From NCBI RefSeq assembly GCF_030696805.1, contig NZ_JAUYRO010000043.1, forward strand, positions 1-35,632: a stretch of 35,632 nt of DNA, in the 5' to 3' direction. The notes beneath the pieces were generated by a model. It was not told the origin of the DNA, ran no database searches, and saw only the letters and a list, made by a program, of their open reading frames with translations. Below are positions 22,447 through 30,723 of this stretch, in pieces; position 1 is the first letter of the stretch; each line of letters begins with the position of its first letter. Made by a program: the position numbers and the translations under genes. The DNA comes from Methyloversatilis sp. (GTDB lineage: Bacteria; Pseudomonadota; Gammaproteobacteria; Burkholderiales; Rhodocyclaceae).

Positions 22447-24375
22447 ATGAATGATCTGATTGATACAAGCCGGTTCGAGGAAATCAAGGGAGCCGGCGAA
22501 CTGCCTTCTCCGCGTGGCATTGCGCTGGCGATTGCACGCGTCACGCAGCGCGGTGACGCCTCGCTGGCCGAGCTTGCCCGCCTTGTACAGGGCGATCCGG
22601 CGCTGGTCGGCCGCCTCGTGTGTGCGGCCAACGGCACGCTGGCGCACGGCATGCGGCCCATCGTGGCGCTGCGCGACGCGCTGTCGGTGCTCGGCATGGC
22701 TGCGGTACGCAATCTGGCACTGGGCTTTTCGCTGATCTCCAGCAATGGCAAGGGTCTGTGCCGAAGTTTTCCGTATTCGCGCTTCTGGACCGGATCGGTC
22801 ATCCGAGCCATTGCGACACAGAAGATCATGACGGTGATGCGCTCGGCCGGGGTGGAAGAAAGCTTCAGCGTCGGCCTGCTGTCCGGTATCGGCGCGCTCG
22901 GTCTGGCCAGCGTATTTCCGGCGCAGTACTCGCGCGTACTCGACGAGGTGCGCGGTGGCGAACCGGAAATGCTGCTCGACGTCGAGCGGCAGGCGTTCGC
23001 GATGACCCACGTCGAACTGAGTGCCGCGATGCTTGCCGACTGGGGCATGCCGCGTTTCTTCATCGCCGCGGTGCTCGGCCATGAGTCGGCACTGTCGGTG
23101 CAGGGCGAGCCCGAATCGCGCGAATACAGCCTGACGCTCGCACTCGGGCTGGCGCGTGCGGTCGAGGCAGCCTGCCTGTGCGACGAGAGCGAGCGCGCCC
23201 TTCACATGGGCATTGCGCGCGCGCTGGCGGCGCGCATGTCGTGGCTGCCCGATCAGGTCAGCACCCTGTGCGACGACGTCACACGCGAGTGGAAGGACTG
23301 GTCACAGATTCTGCCGGTCGACGCCTACGCATTGCCCAACCTGAACGATGTGGCACTGCCCGAGCCGGCCATTCCGGCGCCCGCGTCGATCGAGGTGGAA
23401 GCCGCGAACGACGCACCGGACCCGGGCGCACTGCGCGCGTTGGTGGTCGATGACGACGCCGCCACCCGCATGACGCTGCAGGCGCTGCTGCTGCGCAGCG
23501 GCTATCAGGTGACGTGTGCCGAGAACGGTGTCGCGGGCATGGAACGCGCGCTCGAGTTTCAGCCGCAGATCATGGTGGTCGACTGGGTCATGCCGGAGAT
23601 GAACGGACTGGAGCTGACCCGGACGCTGCGTCAGACCCGGATGGGCCGCAATATCTACATCATCGTGCTGACCAGCCACGAGGACGAGGAACGTCTGGTC
23701 GAGGCGTTCGAAGCGGGTGTCGACGACTACATGGTGAAGCCGCTCAAGCCGCGCGTGCTCGAAGCCCGGTTGCGTGCGGGCCAGCGGCTGATCCGTCTGC
23801 AGAAGGATCTGGAGGCAGAGCGCGAGGAAATCCGGCGCTACGCGGCCGAGTTGGGCGTGAGCAACAGACGCCTGCAGGAGGTCGCGCTGACCGACGCGCT
23901 GACCGGATTTCCGAACCGGCGCTACGCCATGGCGCGCATCGGGCAGGAATGGGCGATCGCGCTGCGCAGCGAACGGCCGCTGTCGTGCATGCTGATCGAC
24001 GTCGACTACTTCCGGCAGATCAACGAAACCTACGGTCACGACGTGGCCGATCAGGTGCTGGAGCAGACGGCGCGTGCCATCCGCGAATGCATGCGCGCGC
24101 AGGACGTGGTGTGCCGCACCGGGGGCGACGAATTCCTGATCATCTGCCCGGACACCACGCTTGAACAGGCGATGGCGTGCGCCCAGCGTGTCTGCGCCGG
24201 GGTGGCGGCCGTGCCGCTGCAGGCCGGCCAGCTGCGCCTGAAAAGCTCGATCAGCATCGGTGTGGCCGAACGGCTTGCACCGATGCCGGACGCCGACGCG
24301 TTGCTTGCGCTGGCCGATCAGGCCCTGATGGGCGCCAAAAGCACGGGCCGCGGACGGGTGCGCGCGGCCAGCTGA
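22447..24375 (+). CDS. HDOD-REC-GGDEF response regulator (diguanylate cyclase)
   Basis: The protein has 642 residues from the ATG at 22447 (an ATG at 22411 would add 12). It contains an HDOD domain (about 10-270), a receiver domain (about 325-445; phosphorylated Asp379 in VVDWVMPEMNG, plus KPLKPR), a coiled linker (RLQKDLEAEREEIRRYAAELGV) and a GGDEF cyclase domain (from TDALTGFPNRR). The active-site motif GGDEF (559-563) is intact, and RAQD (550-553) five residues before it is the product-inhibition I-site. It should make cyclic-di-GMP when phosphorylated. HDOD domains act as protein-interaction modules in signalling. A sigma-28-like sequence precedes it, and a phosphodiesterase-type regulator follows. 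Confidence 0.92.
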   Translation: MNDLIDTSRFEEIKGAGELPSPRGIALAIARVTQRGDASLAELARLVQGDPALVGRLVCAANGTLAHGMRPIVALRDALSVLGMAAVRNLALGFSLISSNGKGLCRSFPYSRFWTGSVIRAIATQKIMTVMRSAGVEESFSVGLLSGIGALGLASVFPAQYSRVLDEVRGGEPEMLLDVERQAFAMTHVELSAAMLADWGMPRFFIAAVLGHESALSVQGEPESREYSLTLALGLARAVEAACLCDESERALHMGIARALAARMSWLPDQVSTLCDDVTREWKDWSQILPVDAYALPNLNDVALPEPAIPAPASIEVEAANDAPDPGALRALVVDDDAATRMTLQALLLRSGYQVTCAENGVAGMERALEFQPQIMVVDWVMPEMNGLELTRTLRQTRMGRNIYIIVLTSHEDEERLVEAFEAGVDDYMVKPLKPRVLEARLRAGQRLIRLQKDLEAEREEIRRYAAELGVSNRRLQEVALTDALTGFPNRRYAMARIGQEWAIALRSERPLSCMLIDVDYFRQINETYGHDVADQVLEQTARAIRECMRAQDVVCRTGGDEFLIICPDTTLEQAMACAQRVCAGVAAVPLQAGQLRLKSSISIGVAERLAPMPDADALLALADQALMGAKSTGRGRVRAAS

Positions 24376-24433
24376 GGAGATACTGACCTTCGGACAAAAG
24401 CGGCATTTTTACCGCCCGCGCGTTTCGCGGAGC

Positions 24434-24460
24434 TCAAGTTCCCCCCATTCCTGCCGTCGT
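24434..24460 (+). promoter_or_regulatory. Candidate sigma-28 promoter before the REC-GGDEF-EAL gene
   Basis: TCAAGTTC (24434-24441), 11 bases, then GCCGTCGT (24453-24460). The -35 box differs by one base from the TCAAGTTT used before motA and the transducer gene, with the same N11 spacing; the -10 keeps GCCGT. It lies 32 bases before the first start codon. Confidence 0.45.
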
Positions 24461-24491
24461 TAAGGTTCGTTGATCGTGCACACGACCTGGA

Positions 24492-26246
24492 ATGAAGTTG
24501 ATGGATCGCCACTCAGACAGGATGGGAGGGTTCAGAACCATCAAGGTATTGATGGTCGAGGACAATGAAGACGATGTCTTCCTGCTGAATGCGCAGTTGA
24601 GCGCACGCGGCCTCGAAACCTATTCCGAGCGCGTAGACAGCGCACATGAACTCGCACGCGCGCTCGAAGAGCGTGACTGGGACCTGGTCATTTCCGATCA
24701 TGCGATGCCGGGCTTCGACTCCGCGTCCGCGCTGGAAGTCCTGCGGCGCAGCGGTCGCGACATCCCGTTCATCATTTACTCCGGCAAGATTTCCGACCAC
24801 ATGGCGTTTTCGGCCATGCGCAACGGCGTCGCCGACTACGTCCAGAAGGGCAATATCGCGCGCCTGGTGCCGGTCATCGAACGCGAACTGCGTGGTGTCG
24901 ACACGCGCCGGGCGGTACAGACGGCCGATGCACGCATCCACGCGCTGGCCTTCTTCGACACGCTTTCGGCACTGCCGAACCAGACCTTGCTGCGCGCCCA
25001 GATCGACGACTGGCTCGATACCGCGCGCCGCAGCACCGAAGCACGCCATGCGACGTTGATGGTGATCGACATCGACCGCTTCCTCCGCATCAACACGAGT
25101 TTCGGCTATGACGCCGGCAACGTGGTGTTGCGCGAAGTCGTGTCGCGCCTGATCGAGCGCGCCGGCCAGGGCGCGATGATCGCGCGCTTGAGCGGTGATC
25201 GCTTCTGCGTCTTTGCGCCGTCCTGCACGACGCGCGACGACGCCCGAGTGTTCGCGCACCGGCTGCTGGATGCGTTCGCCTCACCGGTCATCAAGGATGG
25301 TCTGGAGCTGTTCCTCACCGCGTCGCTGGGCGTCGCGATGACGCCCGGCGACGGCAACGAGGCGCAGTCGCTGATCATGAACGCCGAAGCGGCGATGTCG
25401 AGCGCCAAGCGTGCCGGTGGCAATGACCTGAGCTTCTACGCCCACGAAATGAGCGCCAGTTCGGCCGAGAAGCTGGTGCTCGAGACGCATCTGCGCCACT
25501 CCGTTCAGCGCGGCGAACTGTTCCTCAACTACCAGCCGATACTCAATGGCGTAACCGGCCGTACGTCCGGCGTCGAGGCCCTGCTGCGCTGGCGTCACCC
25601 GCAGCGCGGCATCATCCCGCCGGACCGCTTCATTCCACTTGCCGACGAATCGGGCCTGATCGTCGAGATCGGTGCCTGGGTCATGCGCGAAGCCTGCCTG
25701 CAGGGCAAGAAGTGGCACGAGCAGGGCATGCAGGACCTGTCGATGTCGGTCAATGTGTCTGCCGTGCAGTTCGCTCAGCCGCGCCTGCTGGAAACGGTAC
25801 GAACGACGCTGGAAGACACCGGATTCCCGGCCGAGAAGCTGGTACTCGAAATCACCGAATCGGTGCTGATGAAGGATGCGGAAACCACGATCGGCATGCT
25901 CAAGGCTCTGAAGAACATGGGCGTGCGCATTTCGATGGACGACTTCGGCACCGGTTACTCGTCGCTGTCCTACCTGAAGCGCTTTCCGATCGACATCGTC
26001 AAGATCGACAAGTCCTTCGTGCGCGACATCAACGATGACGAAGACGATGCCGCCATCATTCGCGTGATCATTTCGCTGGCGCGCAGCCTGCGTCTCACAA
26101 CGGTGGCAGAGGGCGTTGAAACACCGGAGCAACTGGGTTTCCTGCGGCGCGAACAGTGCGACCGGTTTCAGGGCTACTTCTTCTCGCGGCCGGTGGAAGC
26201 CGACCTGCTCAGCAAACGCATCCTGGATGGAACCCTCTTGATCTAG
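24492..26246 (+). CDS. REC-GGDEF-EAL response regulator (cyclic-di-GMP phosphodiesterase)
   Basis: The 584-residue protein has a receiver domain (15-130; acidic pair in MVEDNEDD, phosphorylated Asp69 in ISDHAMPG), a GGDEF domain in which the motif has become SGDRF (234-238) and is probably not catalytic, and an EAL domain with every key residue: EALLRWRHP (Glu362), SVNVSAVQF, EITESVL, DDFGTGYSSLSYLKRFP, IKIDKSF-type Lys, AEGVET and QGYFFSRP. It should therefore degrade cyclic-di-GMP, with the GGDEF part perhaps sensing GTP. Several ATGs (24492, 24501, 24522) are possible starts. It sits directly upstream of flhDC, and lowering cyclic-di-GMP generally favours motility. Confidence 0.92.
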   Translation: MKLMDRHSDRMGGFRTIKVLMVEDNEDDVFLLNAQLSARGLETYSERVDSAHELARALEERDWDLVISDHAMPGFDSASALEVLRRSGRDIPFIIYSGKISDHMAFSAMRNGVADYVQKGNIARLVPVIERELRGVDTRRAVQTADARIHALAFFDTLSALPNQTLLRAQIDDWLDTARRSTEARHATLMVIDIDRFLRINTSFGYDAGNVVLREVVSRLIERAGQGAMIARLSGDRFCVFAPSCTTRDDARVFAHRLLDAFASPVIKDGLELFLTASLGVAMTPGDGNEAQSLIMNAEAAMSSAKRAGGNDLSFYAHEMSASSAEKLVLETHLRHSVQRGELFLNYQPILNGVTGRTSGVEALLRWRHPQRGIIPPDRFIPLADESGLIVEIGAWVMREACLQGKKWHEQGMQDLSMSVNVSAVQFAQPRLLETVRTTLEDTGFPAEKLVLEITESVLMKDAETTIGMLKALKNMGVRISMDDFGTGYSSLSYLKRFPIDIVKIDKSFVRDINDDEDDAAIIRVIISLARSLRLTTVAEGVETPEQLGFLRREQCDRFQGYFFSRPVEADLLSKRILDGTLLI

Positions 26247-26305
26247 CCGGATTTCCCGCTCCGCGCGCCCGTCGGCAGGCGCGACATCCCGACCCCGTCC
26301 AGCCA

Positions 26306-26324
26306 TGTAGGAAAACTTCCTACA
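26306..26324. promoter_or_regulatory. Perfect palindrome in the flhDC promoter region
   Basis: TGTAGGAA and TTCCTACA flank a 3-base AAC centre, 126 bases before flhD. The form resembles operators of LuxR/NarL-family regulators (for example GacA, TGTAAG-N6-CTTACA, or the RcsB box). Two weaker inverted repeats follow: ACGTA/TACGT (26342-26359) and TGCAT-CCC-ATGCA (26398-26410). Confidence 0.55.
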
Positions 26325-26449
26325 GGATTCCGCTCGTCTTCACGTACATAAACTTACGTCTTGTCCTGATTGGGCAACGCCCCCCTGCTGGGCAGAATGC
26401 ATCCCATGCACTGAAACACACGGTGCCTGCCGACGGAAGGGAATGCGTG

Positions 26450-26767
26450 ATGAAGACGACCGGTTTGCTCAACGAGATCAGGGAACTGAATCTTTCTTAC
26501 CTCATGCTTGCCCAGCAGATGATCCGCGAGGACCGCGATGCGGCGATGTTCCGCCTCGGTGTCAGCGAAGAAGTGGCCGACATGATCGAGTCGCTGTCGC
26601 CGGCCCAGGTCCTGAAGATGGCCAGCGCGAACATGATGCTGTGCCGCCTGCGCTTCGACGACCGCGTGCTGCTCGGCCTGCTGTCGAGCCACGGCCGCGA
26701 TGCCACGACGTCCCATCTGCATGCCACGATTCTCGCTTGCGCCCAGCCGGTCGAAGCGGTTTCCTGA
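26450..26767 (+). CDS. flhD: Flagellar transcriptional regulator FlhD
   Basis: FlhD forms the FlhD4C2 activator with FlhC and switches on the first flagellar operons. At 105 residues it has family length and the conserved NEIRELNLSYLMLAQQMIREDRDAAMFRLG block; Cys65 in NMMLCRLRFDD sits exactly where the inter-subunit disulfide Cys65 of the Escherichia coli protein lies. ATG 26450 is supported by GGAAGGGAA 7-15 bases upstream. The long upstream gap of about 200 bases contains several palindromes, fitting a heavily regulated master promoter. flhC follows after 18 bases. Confidence 0.96.
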   Translation: MKTTGLLNEIRELNLSYLMLAQQMIREDRDAAMFRLGVSEEVADMIESLSPAQVLKMASANMMLCRLRFDDRVLLGLLSSHGRDATTSHLHATILACAQPVEAVS

Positions 26768-26785
26768 TTCAAGGGGTCAAAGGTC

Positions 26786-27325
26786 ATGAAAAACAAAAGC
26801 ATCGTTTCGGAAGGTCGTGAAATTGCCCTGGCGGCAGACCTGATCAAGCTGGGCGCACGTCTGCAGTTGCTGGAGGCCGAAACGCACCTGTCGCGCGAGC
26901 GTCTGCTCAAGCTGTACAAGGAAGTCAAGGGCGTGTCGCCGCCCAAGGGTATGCTGCCCTTTTCGACCGACTGGTTCATGACCTGGCAGCCGAACATCCA
27001 CGCTTCGCTGTTCATGTCCTTCTTTTCCTTCTTCAAACAGAACACCGAGCGATCGCAGCTCGACTGCATCGTGAAGGCGTTCCGCCTTTACCAGGAACAT
27101 GTGCAGACGCACGATATGGAAGAGGTGCTGAGCCTGACCCGCGCCTGGACCCTGGTGCGCTTCTTCGACGCCAAGCTGCTGCAGCGTACGCCCTGCACCT
27201 GCTGCGGCGGACAATTCGTGGCCCATGCCTACGACCCGAAATCAAGCTACGTCTGCGGCCTGTGCCACATCCCGGCACGTGCCGGCAAGACGCGGCGCGC
27301 GCGCGAGGCCCTGATCGCTGCCTGA
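26786..27325 (+). CDS. flhC: Flagellar transcriptional regulator FlhC
   Basis: The 179-residue DNA-binding partner of FlhD contains the family blocks EIALAADLIKLGARLQLLEAETHLSRERLLKLYKEVKG, GMLPFSTDWFMTWQPNIHASLF and the zinc site formed by Cys137, Cys140, Cys157 and Cys160 (CTCC and CGLC), numbered as in the Escherichia coli protein. The gene ends 52 bases before a strong terminator, so flhDC is a two-gene unit separate from motA. The complex would activate class 2 flagellar genes outside this window. Confidence 0.96.
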   Translation: MKNKSIVSEGREIALAADLIKLGARLQLLEAETHLSRERLLKLYKEVKGVSPPKGMLPFSTDWFMTWQPNIHASLFMSFFSFFKQNTERSQLDCIVKAFRLYQEHVQTHDMEEVLSLTRAWTLVRFFDAKLLQRTPCTCCGGQFVAHAYDPKSSYVCGLCHIPARAGKTRRAREALIAA

Positions 27326-27377
27326 TAGCCCGTTCTACTCTCCTGTCTGACCTCCTCCTTGCGAAAGCAGGGAGCTC

Positions 27378-27413
27378 GCCGCCGCGGGGCAACCCGTGGC
27401 GGCTTTTTTTTTT
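27378..27413 (+). terminator. Intrinsic terminator after flhC
   Basis: An 11-bp stem (27378-27388 with 27393-27403, one G-T pair) closes on a GCAA loop and is followed by ten T residues (27404-27413). This is the clearest terminator in the window and isolates flhDC from motA. Confidence 0.95.
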
Positions 27414-27467
27414 GCCGTCGCAACAGGCGCGGATTTGCGGTGAATGCCGGTGGTCGGGGAATCACGA

Positions 27468-27494
27468 TCAAGTTTCGCAATGCGGTGCCGTTAC
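27468..27494 (+). promoter_or_regulatory. Sigma-28 (FliA) promoter of motAB
   Basis: TCAAGTTT (27468-27475), 11 bases, then GCCGTTAC (27487-27494); the FliA consensus is TAAAGTTT-N11-GCCGATAA. The motA start is 58 bases downstream, and motA is a classic late flagellar gene. Confidence 0.85.
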
Positions 27495-27551
27495 ACCAAA
27501 CGGCACTGAGTGCTTGATGCCCCGAACATCCGTCATACACAGGAAAAGTCC

Positions 27552-28409
27552 ATGTTTCTGATCATTGGCTACGTCATCATCCTTGCCGCCTCGATCGGCA
27601 CGTATGCTATCCATGGCAGTCTGGCTGCACTGTGGGTGCCGGTCGAATACGTGGCCATTTTCGGTCTGATGATCGGCGGCTTCGTGGCCGGCAACGGCAT
27701 GCCTGCGATCAAGGCTACCGTGGGGGCCCTGCCGGCGGTGTTCAAGGGATCGTCATACAACAAGGCGTTCTATATCGATGTGCTGGCGATGCTTTACGAA
27801 GTGCTTGCCAAGGTACGCAAGGAAGGCCTGATGTCCATCGAGGCCGACGTCGAGAATCCGGAAGCCAGTCCGATCTTTTCGAAGTACCCCAAATTCCTCG
27901 CCGATCACCACGCGGTTGATTTCCTGACCGACTACCTGCGCATGATGGTGGGCGGCAACCTGAATGCATTCGAGATCGAAAGCCTGATGGATGCCGAGAT
28001 CGACACCCACCACGCGGAGCAGCACGTGGCCGTGCACTGCGTCTCCAAGGTCGCCGACAGCGTACCGGCATTCGGCATCGTCGTCGCCGTGATGGGCGTG
28101 GTGAATGTGATGGGCTCGGTCGGCCAGCCCCCGGCGGTGCTCGGCAAGATGATCGGCGGCGCACTGGTCGGTACCTTCCTCGGCATTCTGGTTTCATACG
28201 GATTCGTGGCGCCGGTCGCGTCGCAACTCGAACAGAAGGTGGAAGAGAGCGCCAAGATCTACCAGTGCATGAAGGTGGTGCTGCTGGCCAGCATGAACGG
28301 CTATGCGCCGCAGGTGGCGATCGAGTTCGGCCGCAAGGTGCTGTACTCGCCGGACCGCCCGAGCTTCAAGGAGCTGGAAGACGAAGTGAAGAACCGCAAG
28401 GGCAAGTAG
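27552..28409 (+). CDS. motA: Flagellar motor stator protein MotA
   Basis: MotA is the proton-channel stator subunit that turns the rotor. The 285-residue protein shows four membrane segments (about 2-20, 30-50, 170-190, 200-222), the cytoplasmic loop with EVLAKVRKEGLMSIEADVENP (basic Arg89/Lys90 that contact FliG), and the conserved Pro172 in SVPAFGIVVAVMGVV near the proton site. ATG 27552 follows AGGAAAAG; an upstream open frame is discarded. It is transcribed from a sigma-28 promoter and followed by motB after 74 bases. Confidence 0.97.
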   Translation: MFLIIGYVIILAASIGTYAIHGSLAALWVPVEYVAIFGLMIGGFVAGNGMPAIKATVGALPAVFKGSSYNKAFYIDVLAMLYEVLAKVRKEGLMSIEADVENPEASPIFSKYPKFLADHHAVDFLTDYLRMMVGGNLNAFEIESLMDAEIDTHHAEQHVAVHCVSKVADSVPAFGIVVAVMGVVNVMGSVGQPPAVLGKMIGGALVGTFLGILVSYGFVAPVASQLEQKVEESAKIYQCMKVVLLASMNGYAPQVAIEFGRKVLYSPDRPSFKELEDEVKNRKGK

Positions 28410-28483
28410 GCCCCGTTCTGATTCCGACTCCCGTGCCACGCCCGCGCCACACCGACCCGAAACCCGCTCCGAAGCACTGAACC

Positions 28484-29425
28484 ATGTCCGACGATACCCA
28501 GCAGCCCATCATCGTCAAGAAGATCAAGAAAGGCGGCGGCGGCGCGCACGGCGGCGCGTGGAAGATCGCCTACGCCGACTTCGTGACCGCGATGATGGCC
28601 TTCTTCCTGCTCATGTGGCTGCTCGGCTCGACCGCGCAGGGCGATCTCGAAGGCATTGCCGAGTACTTCGAAAATCCGCTCAAGGTCGCCCAGCAGGGCG
28701 GGTCGGGCTCGGGCGACAGTTCCAGCGTGATCCAGGGCGGCGGGCGCGACCTGACGCGGCAGTCCGGCCAGGTCAAGTACGGCACGGTCGAGGCGAAGAA
28801 GCGGTCGATCAACCTCACCGCCAGCAAGGATTCCGAGAACGATGCCAAGGCCAGGGCGGAAGGCATCGAACGCGCCAAGCTGATCGAACTGAAGAGCCAG
28901 ATCGAAGCGCGCGTCGAAGCCAATCCCGATCTGCGGCCGTTCCGCAATCAACTGGTGCTCGACGTGACCTCGGAAGGGCTGCGCATCCAGATCGTCGATG
29001 AACAGAACCGGCCGATGTTCACCTCGGCCAGCGAGCGGCTGCAGCCCTACACGTCGGTCATCCTGCGTGAAATCGGGCTGATCCTGAACCAGGTCGAGAA
29101 TCGCATCTTCCTGTCGGGTCACACCGATGCAACGCCGTTTGCCGGCGGCGTCGGCGGCTTCTCGAACTGGGAGCTGTCCGCCAACCGTGCCAATGCTTCA
29201 CGGCGCGAGCTGATTGCCGGCGGCATGGATCCGGACAAGGTGCTGCGCGTGGTCGGCATGGGTTCCATCGTGTCCTTCGACAAGGAAGATCCGTACAACC
29301 CGATCAACCGCCGCATCAGCATCATCGTGCTCAACCGGCAGACCGAAGAGCTGTTCCTTGCCGATGGCAAGTCGGTCGAAGTCGAAAACCTCGTCGGTGG
29401 CGAGGCGGAACCGGCGGAGCCCTGA
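28484..29425 (+). CDS. motB: Flagellar motor stator protein MotB
   Basis: MotB anchors the stator to peptidoglycan. The 313-residue protein has a basic, Gly-rich N-terminus (IVKKIKKGGGG), one membrane helix containing the proton-carrying Asp32 (YADFVTAMMAFFLLMWLLG), a periplasmic plug and linker (60-150), and an OmpA-like peptidoglycan-binding domain with FLSGHTDATPF, NWELSANRANASRREL and NPINRRISIIVLN. All expected features are intact. Its partner MotA is immediately upstream. Confidence 0.97.
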   Translation: MSDDTQQPIIVKKIKKGGGGAHGGAWKIAYADFVTAMMAFFLLMWLLGSTAQGDLEGIAEYFENPLKVAQQGGSGSGDSSSVIQGGGRDLTRQSGQVKYGTVEAKKRSINLTASKDSENDAKARAEGIERAKLIELKSQIEARVEANPDLRPFRNQLVLDVTSEGLRIQIVDEQNRPMFTSASERLQPYTSVILREIGLILNQVENRIFLSGHTDATPFAGGVGGFSNWELSANRANASRRELIAGGMDPDKVLRVVGMGSIVSFDKEDPYNPINRRISIIVLNRQTEELFLADGKSVEVENLVGGEAEPAEP

Positions 29426-29465
29426 TCGGGTTCGAATTCCTGCCGTACGGTGCCTTACGAGTGGG

Positions 29466-29492
29466 TCAAGTTTTCGTCGTGTCCGCCGTTAC
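29466..29492 (+). promoter_or_regulatory. Sigma-28 (FliA) promoter of the transducer-cheY-cheA unit
   Basis: TCAAGTTT (29466-29473), 11 bases, then GCCGTTAC (29485-29492). Both boxes and the spacing are identical to the motA promoter, while the spacer differs. The downstream start is 29 bases away. Confidence 0.85.
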
Positions 29493-29520
29493 TCCGTTCA
29501 ACTTCCTATCCTGAGTCCGC

Positions 29521-30711
29521 ATGCAAGAAGCCATGAATCGCATTTCGCTACCACTCGTCACCGCATGGAGCCTCACGGCGCTCGGTGCGGTGCTGGCTGT
29601 CGCACTCCGGCCCGATGCGATCGCGCCGGTGCTTTCGCTGGGGCTGTTCATGGCGCTCATCTGGACGATGGCGTCGATGGTGCTGCTGCGTGGCCGGATG
29701 ACACCTTCGTCTGCCGATACGCATCAGGCCGAACGCATGCACGACGCCGATGCGGACCACGCCGTGCTGTCCGGCAGCGCACTTCAGGTCAGGTCGCAGT
29801 GCGACCAGATGACCGAGGAACTGTCCCGGGTGCAGACCCTGCTGCACGAAGCGATAAACGGTCTGACCGAAAGTTTTCAAAGCATGCAGACCGAAACCAC
29901 CGATCAACGTACAACCGCGCTCGCGCTGACCAGCGGCGACGGTGACGGGCAGTTCGATTTCGAATCCTTTGTCGAGGAAACGTCGGGAACGATGCAGCGC
30001 GTCGTCGACAGCGTCGTGCAGAACAGCAAGCTGGGCATGGAGCTGGTCGAACTGACAGAAGGCATCGCGCGCGAAACCGAAAGTGTGCGTTCGCTGCTCG
30101 GCGAAATCGGCGGTATTTCCAAGCAGACCAATCTGCTCGCACTGAATGCCGCCATCGAAGCTGCGCGGGCCGGCGAGGCCGGGCGCGGTTTTGCAGTGGT
30201 CGCCGACGAGGTGCGCACGCTGTCGTCGCGCACCAGCGAATTCAGCCTGCAGATCGTCATGATGGTCGATCGTGTCCAGGCCAACGTGAAAATGACGGAG
30301 CACGCGCTGGCCGCCCTGGCCGGTCAGGACATGACTTTTGCGCTCGAATCGAAACAGCGTGTCGAAAGTGTGGTGCGCGGCCTGGAAACGCTGCACCGCC
30401 GGCGTCAGCGCTCGATCGAAACATTGGGCGAATCGGTTGAACGCGTCGATAACGCGGTGGCGACGGCGGTGACGTCCCTGCAGTTCCAGGACATGACGTC
30501 GCAATTGATCGGACACGTGCAGCGACGCATCGGCAATGTCGACGAGGTCATGAAGGCGGTACGCGAGCTGAGCGAAGCCGCGGTGCAGGGCCATGCGACA
30601 GAGGTGCATGCCCGTCGGGTTGATGAAGTGCTGGAACAGCTTCGAGCTGCCGACAGCAAGAACCCGGTGGCGCAGCAAGCGTTCCGGGAAGGCGAAATTG
30701 AACTGTTCTGA
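29521..30711 (+). CDS. Membrane MCP-like transducer with CheZ-like C-terminal motif
   Basis: The 396-residue protein has two membrane helices close together (about 11-29 and 36-56) with no periplasmic sensor, and a cytoplasmic region that contains the MCP signalling tip [24 protein letters not shown] (about 196-219), which binds CheA and CheW. There is no HAMP domain, and the C-terminal part is short. Residues 322-330 read FQDMTSQLI, closely like FQDLTGQVI of CheZ, whose Asp143 and Gln147 catalyse CheY-P dephosphorylation; the matching residues here are Asp324 and Gln328. The protein ends GEIELF, like a CheY-binding tail. No separate cheZ is in the window, and cheY follows 12 bases later. Dual function is inference. 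Confidence 0.8.
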   Translation: MQEAMNRISLPLVTAWSLTALGAVLAVALRPDAIAPVLSLGLFMALIWTMASMVLLRGRMTPSSADTHQAERMHDADADHAVLSGSALQVRSQCDQMTEELSRVQTLLHEAINGLTESFQSMQTETTDQRTTALALTSGDGDGQFDFESFVEETSGTMQRVVDSVVQNSKLGMELVELTEGIARETESVRSLLGEIGGISKQTNLLALNAAIEAARAGEAGRGFAVVADEVRTLSSRTSEFSLQIVMMVDRVQANVKMTEHALAALAGQDMTFALESKQRVESVVRGLETLHRRRQRSIETLGESVERVDNAVATAVTSLQFQDMTSQLIGHVQRRIGNVDEVMKAVRELSEAAVQGHATEVHARRVDEVLEQLRAADSKNPVAQQAFREGEIELF

Positions 30712-30723
30712 AGGAGAAACGTA

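Noticed and set aside
24391-24433. Terminator after the HDOD-REC-GGDEF gene (GCGG-TTTTT-CCGC and CGCG-TTT-CGCG)
   Set aside because: Stems of only 4 bp and no T-run in the right place.
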